A DNA stretch of 64,000 nucleotides from Casuarius casuarius (lineage: Eukaryota > Chordata > Aves > Casuariiformes > Casuariidae), in assembly GCA_003342895.1 (NCBI GenBank), contig PTFA01000024.1:4397505-4461504 (forward strand), in the 5' to 3' direction. Under the pieces are notes generated by a model that had not been told where the DNA came from, made no database searches, and worked only from the letters and a program-made list of their open reading frames with translations. Positions 1 through 10,360 of this stretch are shown here, in pieces. Made by a program: the position numbers and the translations under genes. Numbering within the stretch: the first letter of the stretch is position 1; each line of letters begins with the position of its first letter.

Positions 1-2428
1 TAAGTAATTTGCTGGTGTTTGAGGTTAATATTTACAAGTTAAATGGGATCAATTCTGACAAATCAAAATAGTGGCTTTTTACCCTCTCTCTTTCATGGGC
101 CACCATTTCAAAATTAGCTTAGGCTAATAATAGTTGGCACTTTATTATTTAAGTGGGCAAACACGTGTGAAAAAAAAATAAGCAGTGCTTAGGTTCGCTA
201 TACCTCAAAAATTCTGGCCACATCTGTTTTTGGCTTATCATGCAGAACGCTCACTAGTTTTTAGCTGTATTTATTACCTTTTTTTTAACTAAAGGCTCAA
301 TGTGTGGCATAACAAGGTAAGGGGAAGGGCCTAATGCTCTAATTTAGGAGGCCGCAATGTTCTCATAGGATTTGGTGGAGAAGCTGGGGGGGATGTACAC
401 AAATCGCTGCAGGGTAAGAATTTGGTGGAGAGGAATTGTTGCTTAGCAATAGGCACACGGCTGGACATCATAGGCGCTTTTGTAACATCTGTTTTAACGC
501 TGACCTATTTCCTAGCATGTGAAACATGAAACTGTCCCCAGTAGCAGAAGACCGAAGTGGCAAGGAGTGGAGGACAAGCTTTTAGTTTTCTGTGTGCTAT
601 CACATTTCAGAAGAAACTTCATTATCAAAGGATGTAGGTTATAAATTCTCATGAGCAGCTACACAAAACAAAATGAGGCAAAATTTATTCTTGGTGCAAC
701 TCCATTGTCTGGAACACGAGGAATCCTTTTGCTCTGAAACCTCGTCGAGTCTAACAACGGCCTTACAGTCTGAATTAATGTGACCCATACTAAGGGATAT
801 CAAAGGGAGATATTTCCTAGGTAACAAAAAATCAGTACAGAGTTGTTCCTGGCTTATGCAAAATGTCAGCCTTTGTGAGGAACTGGAATAAATCCCGTGA
901 CCTTAAAATGTTTATGGGCAGCAGCACTATTCCTGTGCAAAGGCCAGTAGGCAGCCAGTGTTCACAGCTCCGTCAGCAGCTTCACACGTCTCTCCAGATG
1001 ACAACATAACTTAACATTTTGCTTATTTGTTGGCCACTCAGCAGATATTTGAAAGTAGACATCTGCCAGCAGGCTTGAGGAACTGGCTATGGAGTGACAC
1101 CTTTCCAATGAGCAGGCAGGCAGGCAGGATGATTTTGAAGCAGTCAAAAGCTGAACACTTAGCTGAAATGAAGCTTTTGGTGTTTGCGTGTGCAGACCGC
1201 TCCATTAGCCAAACCGCAGTCCTTAGAGCTTTCTGTAGGCAATAGGATTACATTGTGAATTATGAGTGAAAGGAAAAAGTCCAAGTCATTATACCTAACT
1301 TCAAAAATATACTCCAGAAATGAATTTAATTAAAATTTGGAGCACTTACATACTTTACAAAGTCATGATGAAATTCAGTTATGATGAATTGCTTTACAGC
1401 TGATGTAAATATTTATTATGAGAGCAGAATTAAAGGTTAGGGCAAAGTATTTCTTTTAAAAAGTGTATATTTGAAATAGTTGATATGTTTATTCAAGTTG
1501 CATTTGTCAAATCCTTTAAATTTAAATCAATTTAAAAACTGAATATTTTAATATTATTTCATATTTTTATTTTGAAAATCGAAAATAAAATAGTTTGTCA
1601 TGACATGTTAAACTTCACCAAAATAACTTTGACATTTTTCTGGCCTAGAGAATTTAAAAAAAAAAACAGAAAACTAATCATCACAGGTCTATTGCGATTA
1701 AACAAATACATTATGAATACAAGGATGCTGGGAAATAGTACTGCTGATGTCTCACATTATCCAGCAACAACGTAATCCGAAGCACTGTTCATGATAATAT
1801 AAATCTCAAAGTGTTTAAGCTGGCTTTTGGCACTGAGTTTGTTTTTCACCATTTTGTTAGCTTCACTCTTCATTGTTTATTCACAGAATGGGTTGGTTGG
1901 ATTTTTGTTGGGGAGGTTGTAGTTTTCATTATTTTTCTGAACCCTGCATGTGTATATTCTTCAGAAGCTAGTAGAATACCCTAAGAAGTCAGGGACAACA
2001 GCAATTTACTTGTATATGGTTGAATCTTTTTTTAAGATATTGAAACAAAAGTGAACAGGATTTGCATTATTTAAGAGCTTAAGTTTTTCAAAACTGAGGC
2101 ATATTTCATTTTCAAATAATTGAAGAAATCGTTTTTATAAGCTAGCACATAATTTTTTATTGTGGAAAATCAGCCTAGTAACATGAAAGAAGAAAGCTAG
2201 ACAGCGGTGAAAATAGGGATATTATAATAAAAAAATTGATTGAAACTGAAGGAAAATAAAATATTGATGCTCAAAGGCCAGTTATCTAGTGAAAAATGTT
2301 TGCCATGAGTAGCTGTTTTATTCCACATTTCTGCAAAACACAATATCCAATACTGTGAATCTGCTTTAGTCATAACTAATCTCACAGTTGCAAATCCCTG
2401 CAGACTTGGAGCGTAGGCTAGGGTAGCT
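1..2428. other. AT-rich noncoding DNA
   Basis: I see no gene here. Open frames on both strands are 61-72 codons long, overlap each other and resemble no family. The stretch is AT-rich, most strongly at about 1300-1800, and holds a short GCAG microsatellite at 1111-1128. Nothing marks a promoter or an exon. Confidence 0.7.
1111..1128. repeat. (GCAG)n microsatellite
   Basis: Four uninterrupted copies of a CAGG/GCAG tetranucleotide are seen directly. It is short and probably slips little. Confidence 0.8.
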
Positions 2429-2429
2429 T

Positions 2430-2535
2430 TGTTTTATACTGGCCTCCATCAACAGCCACTGTCTGAGACCAGACACTGGGCTAGATGGACATTTGACTCA
2501 TCTGGCTGGGTCCTTTCTATGGTCTTGTGTCAGAA
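2430..2535 (+). mobile_element. Old CR1 LINE 3' tail, plus strand
   Basis: The segment reads GCCACTGTCTGAGACCAG followed by ACTGGGCTAGATGGACAT and then a diverged TCTGGCTGGGTCC...TATGG. This follows the order of the 3' end of the ancient amniote CR1/L3-type LINE found in turtles, crocodilians and birds (GCCACTGTTGGAAGACAGG, then ACTGGGCTAGATGGACC, then CTGACCCAGTATGG). Only the terminal untranslated part is recognisable; the reverse-transcriptase part upstream is lost or too diverged to see. An open frame across it is a by-product of the repeat. The subfamily cannot be fixed by eye. Confidence 0.75.
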
Positions 2536-5035
2536 AAAATCTGATCAAAGTCTGATGGAAGGAAATAGTATCAATTACTGTAGAGAGATATCAGAACCAA
2601 CTGAAAAAGAAGCATGAGGAAAATAAGAATTGAAAAGGAAGAAAGGATTAGCTGACTAAAAAGAAAAGGAACATTAGCTATAGTAAGTAATTTTCTTCAG
2701 TGAATAATTAATGTTATGGATTTGATCATTTTTCCATTCCCTAGAGCATATAATATGGGCAAGAGTACATGCTTCAATAAAAGTAATTTATAAACTTTTT
2801 TGTGAATTGTAAACAGCTTCTGTAATACTGTTATTTATCTGGTCTGTGTGCAACAATAAAAACTACTGTAATATATATTTTCCTATTTGGCACTAACTGA
2901 TTCTAAAGGAAATCTCAAATTCTGACTAGGTAAGGAAGTTGTCAAGTCATCATAGATAATCCAAATAACAGATCTTTTTATTTTGTCTGTTGAATCAAAT
3001 GACGTGGTGTCTTTTTTTCCAGCTAAATTTTTTTATGTAACATGCTTCAAACATTAGGATATTGAAAACTAGAAGAATTAGCTGCACTGATTTCTAGCTA
3101 GGGTGGAGTGAATAGATAGGTATAATATGTAGACAGAATAGAATAGTTAAGAAAACCCAAGGAGGCATGTGCTTTTCATTTGAAGATAAATTCAAAAAAA
3201 GACAGCTTCATAAAAATAGCTGATCCCATCTAAGGTTTATTAATGATCCTGCTGAGTTCCAGATTAGAGTTGCAAGACTAATAAATACATATTTGGGGCT
3301 ATTATTAATTTTGCGTCAAAGAAGTACATTATCACATGAGGTGTATGGATGCTATATGTTCTTGTACTAGAATTGATTTTGGTACTTCTCGGTGAGCCTT
3401 TTTTAAAGTCTAGTTTGTATATAATCACAGTGCAGTGTATAAAATATAAAGTATACAATTAAAATTAGACACATACTTGCCTTAGCACAGAGTAGTAATA
3501 ACACTGTATTTATGATCCACTACAGTGCATTTGAAAGCCACAGTCAACTATATTCCCTCCTCTAATTAGCCATTATACAAATTGCTTCAAATGAAAGGTC
3601 TAATGAAACAGTCTGCTGAAGGGATACACAATTTTTCAGGAAATTTGTCAGTTGTGAGGCTGCTTTACAGAGACATGAATTCTAACCACAAAAATCCTTT
3701 AAGGGCTAATGAACACTGTTTCTACAGGCCTAACACAGAGACAGCCAATTCATTTGGGTTTAGTAAGTATGACAATTATTTTCCTCAAACCAGGTTTTGA
3801 CATACAAACATGTTAAGTCTAGGTAGAAAATTATTGTGTTACCACCTCGTCCGTGGTAAGTGTCTATGTGTACAATTTTACTCACAATAACCTGTAGTAA
3901 ATTCAAGGACTTTTTTCTTTCTACTTTGAATTTTCTCATATGTATTGTGGAAAAAAAATTGTTCAGTTATTGGAGTTCAGCTAATATAAAATAATGTGGT
4001 AAGAAAGCCACAATAATATTTTTTGCTGCAGCTTTGCAAAAAACCTTTTCAAGTTCTGTAAATATCAATATAATTAATTTTTTTCCTGTTTTACATTTTC
4101 TCTGCAGTAGTCGTTCTTTTCATATCTGAAGAAGGGATATGGATTTATTTCCTAAACATCTTATGTGTCTTATACTGATACAGACTGTTTTCTAACTGAT
4201 CTTTACAGTTCTCAGAGCAAAGATTATTGACACAGGATGCTCTAATGTTGTACATACGATTTAATATTGCCATTCAGATCAATATCTGCTTTTAAGATAC
4301 ATGCTTTAAAAAGGTGGCCAGTCAAAAACCTGTTTCAATTTTTGCTGAGATTATGATTTGAGAGTAGAAAGACATTCTTTTATATCTTTTTCTATATTCT
4401 CAAGAATGAGAAAGATGAATATATAAATGTGTAATGAGAAAAAGAAGCTGAAATATTGTCTTCTATTCTCTCTCTTAAGACTGTCCTGACTCCTTTAGGT
4501 CTTACAATTACTTTTGGTTCTTACAATTACTTAGAATATCAATATCTTATTCCCAGATCATTTCTTATCCTAAAATAAAATCAATGAAAGAGAACAAAGT
4601 AAGATAAGTATAAAGAGTTGAAAATGTTGAAACTCTAATCAGTTTCAACTGAATGTTTTTGTTAGACAAAACTGGATCAAGACTACGATTTTCTGATGAA
4701 GTATGGATTCAGGTCAAAAACAGGAAGTGAATACATCTCATTTTAAGTTATTTTAATGTGCTGATTATTTCTTTTTTTTTTTTTTAAGGCTCATCTGCCT
4801 ATGGCATATTAAGTATAAATGATACGGACAACTGAAATACATGCCTCTGTTCATATCTGTGTCTAATATATAATATTATTGTATTAAAAGTACATTCAGA
4901 TTACAGAGCCCAACATAAAGTTATTATGGTAGAATTAGAGCTACATAGGCACATTTGCTTTTAGAAAAGTTCTTAAAGTATCCTGATTTGAAGAGATGTG
5001 TGCAAACACCTTATCCTACTTACCCAATATGTACA
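2536..5035. other. AT-rich noncoding DNA
   Basis: I see no gene. It contains the 30-bp sequence at 3165-3194 that recurs in the tandem array downstream, and a small near-tandem repeat of TCTTACAATTACT at about 4499-4531. Poly-T and poly-A runs are common. The short frames (62-72 codons) look random. Confidence 0.65.
3165..3194 (+). repeat. 30-bp dispersed repeat, copy A
   Basis: These 30 bases match 5481-5510 at 28 of 30 positions in the same orientation; the differences are two A/G transitions near the left end. The central 23 bases, starting CTTTTCATTTGAAG, are identical. Flanking sequence on both sides has diverged or was never shared. Copy B lies inside the third unit of the tandem array, about 2.3 kb downstream. 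It may be a fragment of an unrecognised transposable element or a relic of a local duplication. Confidence 0.8.
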
Positions 5036-5480
5036 TGTATCAATAGATGTGGAACTCAACAGACATTAAATCCGCTCAATCTTGCCTGGCATCCATAGCA
5101 TTCGTGCTCAGACTGATTTTGCTGTCGGTCAGGCATCAGCACCCACTGACATTGATAGCTCTCCATATTGAGAGGCATTGACACCTATCAAGTTCCATAC
5201 CTATTGATAGGCGTTGATAGTAATATGTATCAATAACTATCAACACCTATCGATATCAATGCCTATCGATATGCATCTGTTCCTCTTGATCCTGCCTGGC
5301 CTCTATAGCTTTCACTCTAGAACCAGTTTTGCTCTTTGTAGGCACCAGAGACTATCAGCGTTGACCGTCCTCAGTTTGCAGTGGCCTCAATGAGTATCGA
5401 TTTCCAGACGATGGCTGGGCAAGAACATTTGTAGATATCCAGCTCTGTCAATACCAATCAATTCCTCTCAGTCTTGAGAA

Positions 5481-5510
5481 GCATATACTTTTCATTTGAA
5501 GATAAATTCA
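5481..5510 (+). repeat. 30-bp dispersed repeat, copy B
   Basis: This is the partner of the sequence at 3165-3194 (28 of 30 identical). It sits at the left part of array unit 3, where units 1, 2 and 4 carry different sequence, so it looks like an insertion into that unit or a unit-specific segment. Confidence 0.8.
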
Positions 5511-5726
5511 GACAGAGAGGCTACAGCTCTCGCTCTCGGACTGAGTTTGGTCTCTGTGGGCATCAATGACTATTGACAACAATTCCTCTCTATATCAATA
5601 CCTATCCATTTCCACACCTATCAATACCAATCCATATCAATTCCTATCGATAGGCGTCAATACTGTTCAATCTCCATAGCCATCTATAGCTTTTCCTGTT
5701 GGACTGATTTTGCTGTTGGTACCCAC

Positions 5727-5734
5727 TGACGTCA
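5727..5734. promoter_or_regulatory. Perfect CRE palindrome TGACGTCA
   Basis: The consensus CREB/ATF octamer is present in array unit 4. The aligned position in unit 1 reads TGACATTG, so the site exists in only one of the two similar units. Binding is not shown by sequence alone; an isolated 8-mer also arises by chance. Confidence 0.35.
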
Positions 5735-5790
5735 ATAGCTCTTGATATTGAGAGGCATTGATGCCCATCAAGTGCCATACCTAGACCATA

Positions 5791-8700
5791 CCATATACAC
5801 TTTATTCTCAGATTATTAGCTTTGCTCTCAAACGTTCCTTTTGTTCATTTACATATATATTAAAAAAAGATACTTTTGGAGAAACAAGTTTATTACTATA
5901 TAGATAAGATTTTTAGCACTATTTGGGTAGTGATGCACTGGGCTTACTTAATTATCCCATCTTACTTATGTCATTGAATTGCTTGTGCTACATTTTGGAA
6001 AAGTATGCTCCAAATAGGCATTAATTGAAAAAAAAANAAACAAAGCAGTAGGTTAGGTTTGTAAAACAGAATTATTTCAAGAAGATTATAAAAAGAAAAG
6101 ATATTTTTGGCCTTAAACTGAACTACTAATAAAAATTTGAGCACTAGGAAGATCTAAAGCATGATGCTACATTGATGAAAAACATGATAAAACTAAAGGA
6201 AAAAAAATCTAATCACTAGAAATGTTTGTAATCCTTAAAGAAAAAGCAAGAATTTCTGACATCATGCATATTTTATTTTTCTTCATTTCAGAAGTGCATT
6301 GTAATGGCAGAGATGTGTTAGAGTACACTGAATAAACACTAAAATTCACATGTGCTAATATCTGCCAAGAAGTCAGAGATGGAAGTTGAAAATTCTAATC
6401 TTTTGCCATTCACAAAGGCGACTGGTTCTTAATGTGGAGGGCCTGTTCTTTCATTCAAAGGTCTTTAAAGGAAATGAAATGATACTTTTCTACTTTTCTC
6501 TGATTCTGATATTTGAAAAGATCTAACAGAAAATAACTGAAGTATTCCTCGAACAATTCATATTATCCCCACAGTTTCTTGACATTATATACCTTTTAAC
6601 CTTACAATATAGGTTTAACTGACTATCATGGAATGTCCAAAAGAAAAAGGTCAGGGATCAAGTACCTAAATCCCATCTTCACCCCCAGGTGACTATATAC
6701 TGTCACCTCTGGTCCCTTTTAGAGTTGTTTACCAGCCACCTGTAGAACACAACAGCTGAGTAGATCAGCTTATTAAGATGAATATCTCCTAGAGAATGAA
6801 CTGAAAAAAGCCACTAACACAAGCAGGAAAAAAATTCTAAAAGAACTCTAAGCGAAGTAGAGAATCGAAGGAGCTTCTCTTCTGATGACTTTTAAACAAG
6901 AGATTTGAAGGATTTACTCAAAACAAAAGGGACAAAAGAAGGGATCCTTTTCACGTGCTCCTATCCAAAGAAGCCTAGATGCTCTCTAATGCATAAAATG
7001 TAACAACATTAAATTCCTTTCCTTTTGAATTCTCTTTTCTCATATCTTGCTTCTTTTGTAGCAGTAACTTCTCTTCCACCGTTTTTCTTTTATTTAAATA
7101 TTGTACCCTTCAGCTTATCAAAACTTTATACCATCCTTATTTGTGTCTACCTCACTTCTCTTTCTGTCCACCCATCTTGTCCATTGTTATAGTGCTTATA
7201 GACAGGCAAAATCTGGGCTTGTGGAATGCAAAATGGTATACAGACACACATTAAAAAGCTCTCTCTGCTCTCCAAGTTTTCGGACAAACAATACTCTTCC
7301 TTTAGTTAGAGTTTGACCCCCAAGACTCCCCAACAATGGCACTTCTGGCCGTGTGCAGAACATAGGGTGTGAGGAAAAGAGATGAATCCAGACATGTAGA
7401 CTTTTTTTCATACCGCAGCATTACAGACAGGCATCATAAAGAAAAAAAAGGTGTCAAGCTGAGCTTTACATAAGAAATTAGCCTGTAGCCTGCTTTTGAG
7501 AACATCAAAGCCTGGGTCTGCACTGAGTTCGGCAGCTGGATTTCAAGAATACAATACTGCCCTCTCATTAGTTTTGCATAGCCTTCCCTGTGATTACTTT
7601 TTCCCTGTATAGAACAACTGAAACAGCTGTAATAAAAAAAAGAAAAATAAATCAAGGGAAAACCAGACCTGATAAAATTGTCACTGTTGCTTACGCATCA
7701 TTGCAAATGTGAGTTCCACAATTTGAAAGTTTAAAAGAAAAAGAAATCCCTTCCTTCCACTGAAGAGGAAGGACTAGCATACCTGTAGGGCATCATATGT
7801 TTTGTTGGCACAATCGATACACGTTCTGACTGCAGCATTTATAGACAGTGTTTGTTGTTTTATCTGTTGAGTCATTTTTACAGTTTTTTTTTTGAATACA
7901 CAGTACAAATACTTTTTTTTTGCAAAAGCGAAATGAGACTGTAGTATGCATAGCACAGGAAATCAGCTCACTCCTGACAGACAGACAGTAGGTAAGAGTA
8001 AGATAGGAAATTTTAAATTGCTGAGGAAATATGACTTGTCTGAAAGAATAAATTCTTTTTTCTTGTATCTTGAAGTTCAGGAGCTTTTCTAATCCATAAA
8101 TTCTAAATCTTACTTTGAATAGGTTATAAATATACATGTTAGTATTATCATTGGATAGGGCTGAACTGTAATGAAGCACCACGGCTGTCTTTATCGAAAA
8201 AGAATCAGACACCGATGAACTACTAGAGCAAGACGAGGTAGCCAGATCTGGGAGCAGGGGTTTGCGGTGTGGGTTTTGCTAGCCTGGGCAGGCACAGAGG
8301 GAAGGTTTCAAACAATTGTTGCCAAGACAGCTGATGAAGGAGATTTTAGGTGCACTACTGAGTTAAGTTCCAAGTCTTAGCACGCTAGACAATTACTAGT
8401 CACTTTGAGATTGGTCATAGCCCTGGTACACTGTTTTATATTATTTTCATTTATTACAAACATTTTGTTTAATTTGTCTGTGCTTAATTTCTAAACAATG
8501 AGTTTATGCTTTTGCTTTTTTAATTATTTTCAAAGGCTTTCAAATGTCTTCATGCTGATAAGGCTTCCTTGGAGACCAAGTTCTAAAGGCCACCTGTACT
8601 TTGTTAAGGTCTACTGTAAATATTCCTGTAAAGGTCAATGACTTCCTAGTAGATCTGAGGTCAGGGAAGAGAAATAGTGAAAACTGTTCTCCTGATGAAA

Positions 8701-9640
8701 TATGTATGTCGAAAGGAAAGGGAGAAACACGGGGCTTTTACAGAACTAATGAAGCTGTACCCCAAAGGAAATTAATATGAATGATGGTGCTTGTCATAGC
8801 AGGCCAGACTAGATGAAAGCCCTTTTCCTTTTGTTTGTTTTGCAAGCTGCAGAAGCCATGGATCTGCAGCTACTGAGATCACCCATGTGTTCAAAATAGA
8901 AATCCAACAGCAATCTTTGAGATCATATATGAAAGGGATGTAGCCGGTAGCTGGAAGTACAGGATAGCTTGTAAGTCTTTTCTTTAGCAAAGGGTCCATT
9001 ATGCTGTCTGCCGCAAAACAACCACTGCCTGGTTTCCTGACTAAAGGAGGTCCCAGCTGAAAATACCACAGAAACTGTCACAACTAAAAATAAATACATT
9101 AAGAATAACTGCACAGCTTATTAAAAGTAATCTTCACTTAACTTTCATTTAAGAGCCATCTACCAGTGCCATGAAAGGAAAAACTTTTTTTTTTTTGAAT
9201 AGAGAACTAAAGAAAACAAGGGAAAAGGCTCTAAGATGTGAAGGCTGGAAATATTAAGGAAAGAAACAGTAGTGAGATATAATATAAAACTCTTTCTATG
9301 AAATTCTTTTAAAAAATTTAGTCCTGTCACCTATTCATTTTAACTGAATAAATTTGTCTAATAGACTATTTCAAAGTTCATTCTAGCTGGGATTTTATTT
9401 TGCAATGTATAAAATGAAACAATCAGTCCAGCTAGCTTCACTGGAACAGCAATTTCACTCATTAAATGTCAGTTCAGTACAAACTTCAGCACAGACATCC
9501 TGAGAACGGAATTGACCTCAAATGTTGCAGATATTTGTGAAATTATGTCAAATTCAAAAGCAGGACAGTTAGCTTCTAGATGTTTCCAAATTCGCAGCTC
9601 ACACTGGTAAGGCATGGAAAGCTAGTAACTCCTAGTGTCC
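5791..9640. other. AT-rich noncoding DNA
   Basis: I see no gene. The longest frame is 139 codons on the minus strand (7793-8212), with lysine- and phenylalanine-rich low-complexity stretches and no domain. One unresolved base (N) lies in a poly-A run at 6037. Poly-A/T runs near 6030, 7890, 7915 and 9187 are of the kind left by decayed retroposons, but no element can be identified. Confidence 0.6.
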
Positions 9641-10360
9641 TCAATACCTTTTCTGAACAGTCGTCTTGGGCTCCGTGCAGGCCTGCGTGCTGAAGGAAGG
9701 TGGCTCTGTAACAAAAGCAAACAGACTACAGGAACCGAGGATGAATGCTGCTGTTCGGCATTCCCAATAAAACAGCTGGCTGTCTAGGAAGCATGCAGAG
9801 ATGCACAAGAACAAGAGCAAGAGAGAACACTCTGTCAGATTTGTGTGCACGTGATATATACGTTGATGAGTCTACTTCAGCCTAACCACTGACGCAGTCT
9901 TTGTAATTGGTTAAACTGCAGTCCACGGCACGAATCCTCTTTTTATTTTCTATTCCTTGAGTCCCAGCTTTGAAAATACAGTGCCACGATATTGCAATTC
10001 ATTACCATTTTGTTTATTTGCCGCTGTGATGTTGGGCTAGAACTGAATTCAGTTAGGTATTTAAACACTGTGGTAAGGATCGGTTCGCACTTAACGACCC
10101 TACGCATTTCCATCACTGCATAGAATCAGCTAGTGTAATTTTCACCTTATAACTTCCTTTGTGCCGGCTCATATAAAGTCTTCCTACTGCTTCTGGAGCG
10201 GTGCTAAGGAGACGATACTGCCGCTTCGAGGTTTTACCTGATTGCTGCATTCACAGGCTGAACCCACGATCCTCAGGCCTGGCGTGGCATGCATTTTGTG
10301 TACTGAATTTGAGACTGCTAGCATAGCTCAGGTGGTTAGCCTGAGATAATGACGCATTTA
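9641..10360. promoter_or_regulatory. CpG-retaining block, possible regulatory region
   Basis: CpG dinucleotides are clearly denser here than in the neighbouring kilobases: about 20 can be counted in 9841-10380, while most neighbouring 60-base lines have none. An E-box CACGTG lies at 9848-9853 and a CTCAGG/CCTGAG inverted repeat at 10327-10345. Retained CpG in AT-rich vertebrate DNA often marks unmethylated enhancers or minor promoters. No TATA box or initiator can be assigned and no adjoining exon is recognisable. Alternatives are a relic of a CpG-rich repeat or biased gene conversion. Confidence 0.3.

Larger units (their letters stand above)
5036..5790. repeat. Degenerate tandem array with TATCGATA-like subrepeats
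   Basis: Four diverged units can be seen, starting near 5076, 5283, 5474 and 5667, each about 160-220 bp. Each has a (C/A)TATAG-type motif, then ACTGATTTTGCT or a variant, then a run rich in CCTATCGATA, TATCAATA and TATTGATA. Units 1 and 4 are closest: 5141-5203 matches 5721-5783 without gaps at 54 of 63 positions, and 5111-5129 matches 5702-5720 at 18 of 19. Unit 1 has 11 extra bases between these two blocks. The array is richer in CpG than its surroundings. No significant open frame crosses it. I do not recognise it as CR1, an LTR or a named satellite. It may be an old local minisatellite or a tandemly repeated piece of an unknown element. Confidence 0.85.

Noticed and set aside
6037..6037. 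Single N base; likewise at 49185
   Set aside because: An assembly ambiguity next to A runs, not a biological feature.
7193..7290. Possible match to an old L3-type LINE tail (CAGACACACATTAAAAAG)
   Set aside because: Similarity is short and does not extend in the expected order.
7793..8212. 139-codon minus-strand frame
   Set aside because: Lys/Phe-rich low-complexity stretches with no motif; it overlaps another random frame.
10041..10054. 14-bp palindrome AACTGAATTCAGTT
   Set aside because: Several palindromes of this length are expected by chance in 64 kb.
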